From contig WTXI01000008.1 of assembly GCA_022376515.1 (NCBI GenBank), forward strand, positions 124,001-188,000: DNA of 64,000 bases, read 5' to 3'. A model generated the notes under the pieces. That model had not been told where the DNA came from and ran no database searches. It was given only the letters and a program-made list of their open reading frames with translations. This DNA comes from Lactifluus volemus. Lineage: Eukaryota; Basidiomycota; Agaricomycetes; Russulales; Russulaceae. Made by a program: the position numbers and the translations under genes. Positions 45,868 through 56,816 of this stretch are shown here, piece by piece (within the stretch, counting starts at the first letter, position 1; every line of letters starts with the position of its first letter).

Positions 45868-47518
45868 TCAACTCTGTTCTGCGATTACCGCTTTCTTCCG
45901 TTCCGCCTTGGGTTTGCTCTCACCCGCGCGCGTGTGCCGCCGCCGGCGTTCCTCCTTGACGCGCTGAGCCTCCTCTATGGTCCGCTTCAGTTGCGCAGCT
46001 TTGTATACGGGTTTTGGTATGTGCCGACTCCTACCATCGCGTTAGTGTATGAAAGCGCGTCAATCGATTCAAAAAGACGTACCGCTGTACTTTACCAATC
46101 TCGGCGTCCATCTTCCACCGCTCTTTAATGCGCCCCGATACTCGATCGCAGATCGCTCACGCGCCGTGACGACGCCGAGTTTCTCAGAAGCGTTCGCCTT
46201 CCATAAACGCACATTGCCGTCATCAGAACCAGAAAGTACGAAACGTGCGTCAGCTGTGAAAGCAGTTGCGAGTACACGTTGCATGCGCTTGGTGTGGTAC
46301 ACCTCGGGGTGGGTACCCCGGCCCTCCTGCCATATGCGCAACGTCCGGTCCCAACCACCAGATACGAACTCCGTGCCAGTGGGTGACCAGTCACAGGACG
46401 TCACGGCGGAGACGTGTGCCTTGTAAATTTGGGTTGGAGTATTAAGACGCCGGATATCAAAAGTGTAAAGGTTATGATCCTCGGACGCGAGGAGTATAGT
46501 GGTTGGGAAGGTAGGAGACCAGGAAAGGTCATTATTTTTCATCTATGAACTCAGGTGAAAGGATGTAGTGATAAGTGGAGGGATATATACCTGCATCACA
46601 ACACGCCGCTCTGCCTTACCAGTTCTAATGTCATAGAGGATGAAGGTACGATCGGAGCCAACACTGGCGAGCACAGAAGATTCGGAAGGATTGAAGCGTA
46701 CCCCTGTTACAGACTCGGCAGAGGTAGAGAATGTGATGTCCATCACGGGGGCACTCCTGAGGGCAATGAGAAGGGGAAGATATCAGGATAGCCAACGCAC
46801 TTTGTCTCATCCCATACTTGGACTATGGTTGAAGATGTTGCAAATAATGGATCCCTGCTATGATGGTCGATGGAACTAAAAGAGAGGGACCGTATCAGGA
46901 TAAATGATACAACGAGAGCACGAGGACTGACTGGAGCGTTCCCTTGCCTGGAAAGACTGCCAGAGGTTTTGGCTAGAAAAAATGTCGGCAAATGTAAAAG
47001 ATGTGCAAAATGGGAAACTCGCCTGCGATGGCCCCGCTTCTGAGTATTCGGATGCTGCCCCTGGACGCACATCCCACATCTTGATGTTCCGATCAACTCC
47101 ACAACTTAACATCCTGTTTTCATCTGCCCAGCAAAGGCCCGATATCTTCCCCTGATGTGCGCCAGCAATTTTCCTGAGGTGCATCCTCCTCCCAGCGTTG
47201 TGAACAATAACCTCTGACTGGCATATCAGTCACCCGGTCGAAGTTCGCCTTTACTGCAACCGCACCTCCGTCCCAACTTGCGCTGGCGACATCCGTGATA
47301 GAGTTTGGACGGCGCGCGAGCACTTCCACGGCATCGGCGTGTCCCTCGAGTGCTGCGACAAACGGTTTGGAAAACATGCGCTCCATCTTTGCCGCGTTTA
47401 GTGCGCGAATTCGTTCGCGAGCTCTGGCAAAAGGGTGTTGTAAAGGGTCCAAATTTCTGTGAGTTGGAGTTGGATCTCCTGGACGCGCCGGCAGATGAGA
47501 AGAAGGTGCATGTTGCAA
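45868..47518 (-). CDS. SOF1: SOF1/DCAF13 WD40 protein of the U3 processome
   Basis: Nucleolar WD40 protein of the small-subunit processome, essential for 18S rRNA maturation in yeast. Exons read RNLDPLQHPFARARERIRA, KMERMFSKPFVAALEGHADA, SASWDGEVIVHN, ISGLCWADENRMLSCGVDRN, PLFATSSTIVQVWDETK, SAPVMDITFSTSAESVTGVR, LASVGSDRTFILYDIRTGKA, LLASEDHNLYTFDIRRLNTP, TSCDWSPTGTEFVSGGWDRT, LSGSDDGNVRLWKANASEKL and a basic Sof1 C-terminal tail (KPVYKAAQLKRTIEEAQRVK ... AVIAEQS). About 430 residues and seven WD repeats. One base is missing in AAAA at about 46124-46126 (LKERWKMD), which would truncate an essential protein and so argues for a sequence error. The first few residues (family MKIK...) probably lie in an upstream exon I could not place. 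Confidence 0.88.
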
Positions 47519-48335
47519 AACAGAGATTTTCTAGAAGAGGGGGTCAGGCAGATCGATCAATAAATAGAGTAGTACAGAATTACCACCATCACTTGTGACG
47601 GTTGAAAACAGGTGGCCAGAGGTTGATTAGTCAGCACCACGAAGGCCGTCTGTGTTGTCCACTGCACTCTTTGGGTCGCTTCAGTCTATTTTCATATCAC
47701 ACTGTAAATTGCCAGAATAGCTTCGGCTTAAGTTTGGCTTGCGACAGACTGTGTCAGATGCAGAACGCTTCTGGTGGTACAGTATGCATTAAAGTACATA
47801 CAATCGGTGCCTTTTTTCCTAGCGATTCAGGTGTATGACCCCCTCCCCTCAGTTACCGTTGTGATAATGCGACGGACAAAATCTGTTTCTGGCCAGTGAA
47901 GGTGCTTCCCACAGGCACCGGCACTGGTAGCCGTGAACTCCGAGACTTTTTATATATTTTCTTAAAAATTTATCGAAGCCGGCCCTTCTGATCCTAGAGG
48001 TAAAACTGTCGTTGCCGCACTGAACCATTAACTGCCGCACAAGGTCAATTCCGATATAACTGAGTCCGCGAAACTTTGGTCTAACCCAACTTGGAAAAAA
48101 GAAATCAAATCTAATGTCGGCTCGTTTAACAGTTCCTGACCTCTCACTGCTATGATACGATCGGAGCGACCTCTTTTTGTAGTGGAGAGGTTGGGCCAGT
48201 TTACTTGATTAGCCGCCCGGTCTCCTTAAATGATTGGCCTTTTTTCCTATTTTTCAGTTGTCTCTCTCTCCCAAACCTTTTAGCGTAGACGCGCTCAAAC
48301 CTTGGCTCAAACGTCGTGTCTCGTGTGATTGCGTC
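47519..48335. other. SOF1 / DUF6534-2 divergent intergenic region
   Basis: About 800 bp upstream region of two divergent genes. It may include the first short coding exon of SOF1 near 47530-47600. No other feature was seen. Confidence 0.4.
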
Positions 48336-49944
48336 ATGCCCAACTGGTCTACTATCGGTAACCCGGCAAGTCAAGGCAATGTACTTGCGCCTGGTGTTAT
48401 CGGCCTCCTTGTACAAGGCATCGAAACTGGTCTGGTCTTCTGCAAGCTCTCTATGTGGTGTTCTCTACCAGAACACACGGAGAGTCTTTATGTCTCCGCC
48501 ATGACAGGCTTCGTAACAATACTTGGATTGTGGGAATTATTCATATCTTGCATGCTCTGCCGTCCTGATCGGACACAAAGTGTACAGACAGGGATCTTCT
48601 TTGCCTCTGCTTGGCGAATCTACGTGAAGGACTTTGGGCAACCCGTGCGTGGCCTCTCTCATCACCTGACTCCGTATTCATGTGACGTTCTTGATATCTT
48701 AGGTCGTCTTAGATTGGACTAGTTCCCCCCATATACTCCTTGTATGTTCATATGAGCTGATCCCCACCACCTGATGCTCATGCAATATTTACTCATCTTC
48801 AGAACATGTTGATAGCGACTCCGATTCAATCCTGGCTCATCTGGCATTCCTACAATGTTCGCCCTAATTACTCATGTCTTTCCCTTGCCCCAGCTTACAC
48901 TTAATAGATCCTTAAGAAGAAGCTGTATATTGTTGTGGGTTTTTGATGAGCCATCGTACGAAAGACGAAGTGCCAAGTCTACAAATTAGATACCGCTCCT
49001 TGCGCTTCTGCTAGCCTCGATCATCATATCGATCGTTGCTACTGTGGAAATTTTGCTCACCTGTAGTGGAAAGGGTCGGATCCACACAAAAGCTATTCGT
49101 GAGGGTTTCATATCGCTGGAGTTGAATATTCCCTGATATGCACTTTTCTAGTTGTCTTGACTGGTATTTTTCCCTCAGGTGAGACAATCAGTACCCAGGA
49201 TATGTTCCGAATCATCTAACGTCTGACTGAGTTCTGGACATTGCAATTAGCGTCATCCGTACGTTCTGTATCCTTTTTTTCTTATAATTCGTGTCTTCAC
49301 CAGACGGATAATCAGTGTTTTGCTATCTCGCTCAGGCAAAGAAGCGGGTGTATACAGAACAAATGCGTCAGGTAGGCTTCATGTTCAACATAGGCGCTGT
49401 CACTCGTGTCACTCAGTGCCTCTCCTGTAAAAGTATATTGCGCGTATGACCACTATTGTCTGGCAGTCTGCTATCCCACCGACCCTCTTCACTATCGGCG
49501 TTGCTATAACATTATTCGTATCGCAGCGTTTCCAACCGGTGCGCCTCTCATCTATCTTAATCCCCTTCCTTCAAAGTTCGCTCTATGACGACGGCATCGT
49601 GGACCAGCACTGACGAGGCGCTTCTGACACAGGCAAAAAGTGAAGTATGGTGTCCGACGCTTCAGGCGATGGTTGGGAAGCTTTACATCCTCTCACTCTT
49701 CTACAACCTGTGCGTATTGCGTGCTCTTAACTTGGGCTGTATGCCTTGAGAGGTGACATCTTCTGTCCCGGTTTACAGTAATTCGCGTGGACTCCCGGTC
49801 AAGGAGCGAGGTTCGAAGTACATTTCTACCCTTACGGTTCCCACGCTTGATGTGACGACCACCATCAACTGCAACACACGTGAAGCACACGTAGAAGCAC
49901 AAAACTTCACCCTCCATCTCGCAGATGAAGAGGAGCGAAAATAG
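48336..49944 (+). CDS. DUF6534-type multi-pass membrane protein, paralogue 2
   Basis: Start MPNWSTIGNPASQGNVLAPG at 48336, then VIGLLVQGIETGLVFCKLSM (TM1). After an intron comes VQTGIFFASAWRIYVKDFG, then VVLDWTSSPHILL; these align exon by exon with paralogue 1 (43690). Near the end QAMVGKLYILSLFYNL (about 49665-49708) joins across an intron to NSRGLPVKERG, giving the KLY...LNSR motif of DUF6534 proteins. The tail ends HLADEEERK at 49944. Middle exons (48800-49600) are fragmentary in my reading. Function is unknown; such genes are often expanded in Agaricomycetes. Confidence 0.65.
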
Positions 49945-50723
49945 ACGCTTGCATCAACCTCTCGAGTATGGGTTAGATGAGCATCGATATTTCTGGCGGA
50001 CGTAGATGAACAATGAAAGGATATTACGGCTTTGTATTATGGTTTGGTACCCGCTATGGCATCGAGATTTCCACCAGGTCGAAGGGACAGATGTTACGCA
50101 CCTTTTTTGCCTGCTTCACGGTCTGGGCATTTTCCACATTGAATGCTTGACAGGAATAGAATCCTAACCGAGCTGAGTCTGAACCTCACAGGAGACCAGG
50201 CGGGATACGTGGCGGGGCGTGTGCCTGCCAAAAGACAATGCCGGTAAGCCCGCCCAGTCTGCCGGTGGCTCCAGGCACACACCAACTCGCACAAGAACTG
50301 AGAGAGGCTAACTACTGTAAGTCCAGTAGATGTAACTAAGTAAAAATAAGGAGCTGAGATTGATTGTAAGGTAACTGCGTAGTAGTACGCACCAAGAATG
50401 TACTGCACTTCCTAGCATACTGTACTCTAATTAATAGCTAAGGTAAAATCAAAGAGAGGAAAATAATCACCGGATCGAAAGTAGAACAACTGGAAACAAT
50501 CACATTCGATATGAGTGGCGTCTCCATTCTAAAATGGAGTTTGCATATTGCATATGGGAGAAGAGAAACCTTAATGTGATTGTGCTAGTGGTAGAACTGA
50601 TGTGATGCCACCGAAGGAACGAGGTACCAACGATGCAACAATGTAAGCGAGCGCGCTCTTGCTCTGGGCCAATCCACTACCACGGCCATATCGTTTACCG
50701 AGCCTTCAACGTTTCAATCAACG
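49945..50723. other. Intergenic region left of the inverted duplication
   Basis: 780 bp without a supported gene. The sequence is AT-rich around 50300-50560. Confidence 0.5.
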
Positions 50724-53440
50724 TTCAACCGGTCGAAACATGACGGCTTGTTGGCCCGGTAACCCTCGAGCAGACATTTCATCCCACCAGCACCCAATGT
50801 CACGGCAGTGTACAGCGCTGTTATATCACAAATGAGACCCACTCTTTTTTTTTTTTCCGGGTTCGTCTTCGTCTTCTTTCTGTTCTCTCTTTTTTTTTGT
50901 TGTCCCCATGCGATATGCGTCTGATCCATCGGGTATGGCAGATAGCCAATGCAGTCGTGCGTCCTCCGAGTCATGCATGTCCTACGCACGATTAAGCTAA
51001 TCGAGCTCTCCAGTATCTGAGGATAACTCTCAACTGGGTTACCTTGTCGTTTTTTGCCTTGTCCTTCCTGTATTTTTCTGCCCAAGGCCTTCTACAGTCG
51101 TTCATGTACAGCGCCGATGACGCTTGGGGTGCTCTCACCTCCGATATAGTTGCTCACGCACAGATCAACTGGACTGTCTTCGCACAATATACCGGTCGTC
51201 ACGGCACGTATAGTCTCGAATTGTGCAATCAGTTCCCCTCCTGTCGGCCAGTGGTGATCCAGATCCTTGTGTTCATTTCTTCACCGAAGGCCAGTCCGAG
51301 CCTGTCACAATTCCGTCCCGTTTTCTGCCTTCTTTCGACCAACGCGATGCTAGCCTGCAAGTTCGTCAATCCTTGGCTCTTTGGTGCTGGAATATCGAAA
51401 ATTTATCTTTATCTAGGTACAAGGCACCATCCCTCTGTCGAATCAGGCAAGTCTCTGTCCTCGCATCTTCTATAAGTTACTCCCTCTCACCCGCTCACAG
51501 TCCTCCGCTTTATGGATCCTCGGCAATAGCTCTCCCTCACAGGATCTTCGTATCAGTTCCCAGCCAAGGCCTGATGGGTCATCTGATGTCGTCATCTCAT
51601 CAACCGTCAACAACATGTCCATGACAATTGACCCTGTGTGCTCTTACACCCTCTTGTACCCTCATGCCAAGTGAGTCTTTCCAACTGTATGAAATCTGTC
51701 TGATTCCCCCTCCAAGACTGAGCCAGGCCCGTCGGGAGGATCAGTCACTAATTGCCTATCAATTCTGGCTTTTTGGCCTCGCAGTGTTTGCCGTGAGCGT
51801 CTGCCTCGCCATAATCTTTCTCTTGTTGACTCTTTTTTTTTTTTCAGCTCGTGTTTGAATCTATCCCTCACACGTATGTGCAGTCTTCCATTAAGGGTCG
51901 ATTCCCTCGGTTCACGTTCCACGTAGCCTTGCCCTTGTCATCGCGCGCGTGACCATTACTGGGTGGTCTACGTATTCTTTATGGCGTTCAATGAACATCG
52001 ATGACCGTCTGCATCATATCATCCAAGATGTAGACACGCCTTGCCACTTGGATCTCTTCTCTGGGTACTTCGACAAGCGTATCAAACTCCAAGTATGTTC
52101 TACGAGGGTTTATATTACTGCTGCTTCTCACTCGGGTTCTAGATCGCAGACCTTGCCTTGCATTGCACCGCTCTCTTTATTTCCATTTTCCTTTCTTGGC
52201 GGCTTTACCTGGTATTTCCTTTATTTCCTTTCTTCATCTCCAGACATGAGTTTGCTTATCTTACGCCAGATGTATCGTACTCATACTTTTAGCCGGGTCG
52301 GTCCACCGAAAAACGTTCTGCGGATGTATAGGGTCTGTATTTTGATGACATTTGCTCACCCCAGAGCTTCATATTGACACCTTCACAGTACTTTCTCGCG
52401 GTCTTGGTCAGCATCCAATTGTCGCTCTTCGTCTTGGTGACCGCATTGGCGCTTTGGGTCGATCAACTTCTTCATGGCCCTATCAGAAAATTCTCGTCTC
52501 GCACTCCGGTGTACGGTGCGACGTTTATTTTAACGGCTGTGGTATGTCGTCAGATATGATTGTAACTTTACTTGATGTTGATGGTGATTACCTAGATGTT
52601 GATCCCTTGGTTGACGATGGTATATTCTTGTTTCAACAGCCTTTATTATGCGTTGTTAATCGAGTACAGGGTTGGTTCTCCGTGCGTCGGGAGTGGCGGA
52701 AAATGACTTGGGCATTCCTCGGGACCTCATGCTTTTTCATATTCACGTGGACGATGATGTTTTACTCGCCGGTTTATCGGTTTACCTTTATCGATTGGCC
52801 ATTCTTTGGATGCGTGACGGTCACTGCGTTTGTATCCCTAATCTTTTCCACGGTCTTCATGTTCATCTGTCGGCATAACTATGGCAAGGGTCTCGCACAG
52901 TGGTGTACGTCCATTCTTTTCTCCCTTATTTTTTTTTAGGCGATCCCGTACTGACGTCATCATTCGGGGGTTGCGAACAGTATACATTGAAGATGCGTTT
53001 GGGGAAGATGAATTTGTAGCTGATCTAATTCCCACGCAAGTGACGGAGACACCACATGCTTCCAAGTCCTTGACCTTGACCTTGACCTTGTCCCATTTGG
53101 ACCCGTTTAAGGATGTCGAAGGGATGGCGTGATTCTGCCGTTTCTGTATCACGCGCTGGGCCCAGTTATTCGCGTCACGTCACCTGTGTAGATTGTATCC
53201 GACTTCAGTTGTACAGCAGCGCTTGAATAAAAGCGCAGCCACTTTGATATCGTTGAGCCTCTGATAGTCTAGCAGTCTGTCTCCGGGATCGCCGCTCGCC
53301 TAAGGGCGATCATAGATCATGATCGTTGTTATTACAAGTCAGAGGTTTTGTCCTCTGACTGGTGCCTGCTTGACGCAACTGCTGAAATGAAAGATCTCGC
53401 CTTATAAGCGATACCATCAGGGGGTTGGCATTGCTCCCGC
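50724..53440 (+). repeat. Left arm of a large inverted duplication
   Basis: The reverse complement of about 56290-59172 matches this arm over its full length, including promoter (GGCTTGTTGG...GAGACCCACTC), all exons and introns of the membrane-protein gene, and about 300 bp of 3' flank (CTCGCC..AGGGCGATCATAGATC ... GCAACTGCTGAAATGAAA). Arms of about 2.7-2.9 kb flank a spacer of about 2.85 kb. Confidence 0.85.
50935..53132 (+). CDS. Uncharacterised multi-pass membrane protein, copy a
   Basis: Many-exon gene; family not recognised by name. A first hydrophobic exon (YLRITLNWVTLSFFALSF) is followed by a likely extracellular part (AHAQINWTVFAQYTGRHGTY, LWCWNIENLSLSR), a Ser-rich linker and TIDPVCSYTLLYPHAK. 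Then come TM segments: AYQFWLFGLAVFAVSVCLAI, IADLALHCTALFISIFLSWR, YFLAVLVSIQLSLFVLVTAL, AFLGTSCFFIFTWTMMFYSP and FFGCVTVTAFVSLIFSTVFM. Characteristic hydrophilic motifs are GYFDKRIKLQ, MYRTHTFSRVGPPKNVLRMY, WVDQLLHGPIRKFSSRTPVY, GWFSVRREWRKMTW and a C-terminus YIEDAFGEDEFVADL ... HLDPFKDVEGMA. Roughly 600 residues. The start is uncertain (50908 or 50935). A near-identical inverted copy lies at 56817-59004. Confidence 0.65.
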
Positions 53441-53819
53441 ACATACTACATGTAGTAACGGCTGTGTACTACAGTCAAGCTCTCATAACCCATAGCTCTC
53501 CTAACCCATAATCCTCATATACCATACAATTTTTTGGTCACAAAGTTGTTTTCAGGGATTGACATTCATACCATAATCCATACCCCAGGTGTCCACGGAT
53601 CACTATGGTTATGAGAGCTTCAACTGTAGTACTAGATACCCCTCGTCAATAGAACAGTTACGCGAGTTATGAAATCGATCGTAAACTCCAGGCAACAAAC
53701 CGAATACAATTGAAATAGGACTCGGAGTCACGAACTTGAACACGAATCGCCCGGCCTCCGAGTCCGAGTCGGCCCGGGGAGTTGAGCACAACGTGAACAT
53801 GATGCAAGAGCCACGATCG
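53133..53819. other. Spacer between duplicated gene and ARMT1 start
   Basis: It includes the inner end of the left arm (to about 53440), a 161 bp MITE (53469-53629) and the ARMT1 promoter. No further gene. Confidence 0.5.
53469..53629. mobile_element. Tc1/mariner-type MITE, 161 bp
   Basis: Terminal inverted repeats of about 27 bp (CTACAGTCAAGCTCTCATAA at 53469 onward; the complement ends at 53629 as TTATGAGAGCTTCAACTGTAG) bounded on both sides by TA (53467-53468 and 53630-53631), the target duplication expected of Tc1/mariner transposition. There is no coding capacity. Confidence 0.8.
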
Positions 53820-56166
53820 ATGGATTTGTTCTCGCCGCCCCATCCCCTTACGATCCAACTGACAAGACAGGGTGATGGTCTTTTTTTCCCTTGGTATCTC
53901 CCCTGTAACACTCACTCTAATTATCAGCTTCTCGTCAGTTTAATTACAACTTTGTATGACCCTCTTAGCAGCTCATATAGGTTCGCAGCTATGAGACTGT
54001 GGTCAAACGGTGGCCCGTTATTCTCACCAGCGTCATAGACAGCCTGTATACTGTGAACCATGAACTAACAGATATCTCGGACCAGGCCCCAAAGTTGGAG
54101 GAGGGCAAATCACTCATCGCGACCTTGAGTCGCCTGAAATACGACATGGCTCATGATCGAGCACTCGAGTATGTCTATGTCGTCCTGCGCTACTAGTGCT
54201 CCACTCTCGGGAGCTATCAAAGCATGCCAGCCTGATCACCGCACTTTGCAGGCCGATACCAGCTGATGGCGAAGCACTCGTAGACGAGTACAACGCGGAG
54301 CTTGGTCGTTTGGGAGAGCGTGGTATGAACACATGGTTTACAGCACCATGGCTTTATGCTGAGTATGCACTCGCTTCGTATTCACCTGACGTTCACTCGC
54401 ATACCTATCCACAGGTGTTACCTGTAAGCTTTTCCGGGGGGTTACTGTAACATGAGGAACCGAGAGATGAAATGCGCGTACTAGATACCGGCTATTTCGT
54501 TCACTTTTTGCAACGTCACAACACTGGAAGTCATTCGACCCATTCTTCGCCCAAAAGCTGAATACATACCAGGCCAGTGGAACTGCCGTGCACCGTATGA
54601 GCGCCCCCCCCCACTATTGTTGGGCTTTGATCCTGAAGTTCCGCTTTTGTAGGGCTCGCTACTACGCTGGTCGAACTTGAATCCGAGAAGGATATTATTA
54701 ATGACCCGGTGAAACTCGAGGTCTTGTTTCGTGAGATGACGCAGATGTGTCTTTGGTGCGTTCATCCAGCTAGTGAGCCGGAAATTTTTGAGTTGACCGT
54801 TTCAGGGGGAACGCCACTGTTGGTACTCTATTCTCGGATCGCCTATCAGACTGACTGTTCCCTGCTCGCCAGGACCTAAGCCTCCTGACTAATATGACAC
54901 CCGAGGACATTGAGCACTTGCAGACGATTGGCCGGGATGCTCAAGCCGCCCGCAAAGAGTTCATCCTTAAAGACGACCAGGGGGCTGTGTGGGAACATGT
55001 AATGACCCTGAAAGATGCGCGCATCGATTTCGTGTTAGATAACGGTAGGTCTTTTGTTCCACCCTCGGCCGCCGTGACTGTTTGTCTAATTCAACTCCAA
55101 GCCGGCTTTGAGGTCGAGTCCTGCTTTCCCGACTTTGGAAATCTCATCATAACCACCCTACAGCTTTTCACGGATTTCGTCTTTGCCGATTTTCTTGTGT
55201 CCTATACTCCGTACATCTCCAAAGTCGTCTTTCAGTCAGTCTTGCCTATTCCCTAGCACTACACCCTGATGTTAAGAAGACCCTGATCTTGTTTTTTTTT
55301 AGCCCAAAGTCTATACCGTGGTTCGTATCTGATGTAACACCACCAGATTTTGCTGCACTCCTTGATACGTCATCTCTGCCCCGTGGTCCTACACCGGAGA
55401 ACTTGGAACGGACGATCACGCGCTGGAATACATATCTTGCGAACGGAACTTTTTCATTGTCGGTTCCACCCTATTCCGCGATCGGAATGCCAGACGAAAG
55501 GGTCAACTTTTGGACCTCTCCATGGCCCTATTGGAATTTGCGCCTTCGCGCCCCGAAACTGTGGGACGCATTGAGTGAGAGCGGACTTGTCATATTCAAG
55601 GTAGGCTCGTGGGAGAGCCAGCCGTGTTGGTTTTCCCCAATCTGACGCATACTAACACTCCTTTAGGGTGATCTAAAGTGAGCATGAGAAAAGTGTAACT
55701 GCACCCGCTCCCGAAGGTCGTACCGCTAATAATGGTCAAATTTCCTAATCATTCACAGCTATCGCAAGTAGGTCCCCCGGAGTCCCCAAAGGACATTTTG
55801 ACTAAACGCGCTACAGATTGACAGGCGACATCCGATGGCCCGTCGACACGCCATTCGAGACCGCTGTGGGTGAGTTTTTTTCCCGGTTTCTTCTGAAAAA
55901 AAACGCCTCCGGAATCAATGGCATGCGATCTCCTAGGACCACTCGCCCATGCATTCCCGCTTTTGAGTCTTCGAACGAACAAGGCCGACGTTGCAGTTGG
56001 CATCCCACAATCAGTAGCCGACGCTCTTGACGCTCGAGGCGAAAAGTGGAGGGTCAACGGAAGGTGTGTTCCCAGCCGTTCATATCGTGAAAAAAAATGA
56101 ATCCCGCCACGCAGATACGCTCTTATTTCGTTTTTGCCGCGCGGCGAGGGTCTCATCGTGACGTAA
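53820..56166 (+). CDS. ARMT1: Damage-control phosphatase ARMT1 family (DUF89)
   Basis: Metal-dependent phosphatase of the DUF89/ARMT1 family (yeast YMR027W relatives), proposed to remove damaged sugar phosphates. Exons: MDLFSPPHP with a YDPTDKT continuation, SYETVVKRWPVILTSVIDSL, KLEEGKSLIATLSRLKYDMA, EPIPADGEALVDEYNAELGR, MNTWFTAPWLYAECYL, WKSFDPFFAQKLNTYQASGT, LEVLFREMTQMCLWGNATD, LSLLTNMTPEDIEHLQTIGR and RIDFVLDNAGFEVES, which carries the DNAGFE metal-site motif. Then follow FADFLVSYTPYISKVVFQPK, SIPWFVSDVTPPDFAALL, KGDLNYRKLTGDIRWP, PLLSLRTNKADVAVGIPQ and YALISFLPRGEGLIVT, ending at 56166. Ten or so introns. Missing bases in CCCC (53844-53847) and TTTTT (54505-54509) break the frame as sequenced. 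The gene forms the spacer of the inverted duplication. Confidence 0.85.
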
Positions 56167-56816
56167 TGATGCGGGGGTGCTTACCGGAAGTATAATAATA
56201 AGACACCAGGGACGCGGCGTTGCATGATCAGTTTTAGAACCCGCGTAACTGTTCTATTGAAGTGGGGTACTGTATCTACAGCACCAGAAGGGGTATGTGC
56301 AGAAGCAATTTCAACAACTGTTTAACCACCTTATCCTTATGGAGATAATGGTATTACGGTGAGCTTTTTCATTTCAGCAGTTGCATCAATCAGGCACCAG
56401 TCAGATCAGAAGAAACCAAAGACTACAACGATCTATGATCGGCCTTCGGCGAGCCTGATGTGAGACTATCAGAGGCTCAAAAATATCGGACTTTTCGTGG
56501 AGCGTTCATTGAAGCGCGTACTAAGGCCGATCCCGTGGATTTAGCGATCTGGACATCTCGGATCAGCACGATATGAGGATATGAGATACATAGTAGTATG
56601 AGGTCGCGTGTTCATACTATGATTAGAGACAAATTTATGAACAATTTACTTGGATGCACAAGCACCCTCGGACTGGACAACTTGGATAGTCAATAAATAA
56701 AAAGTCCACTTTGATGAAACAACAGTTCTATCTAGTGGCGCTAATATACAATGTCCCCAGGTGAGGTGACACGAAGAATAGGCTGAGACCAGCCGCGTGA
56801 TGCAGAAATTGCAGAA
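56167..56816. other. Spacer between ARMT1 and the inverted gene copy
   Basis: 56167-56290 is ARMT1 3' flank. From about 56290 the right arm begins, with the duplicated 3' flank of the membrane-protein gene. No other gene. Confidence 0.5.
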
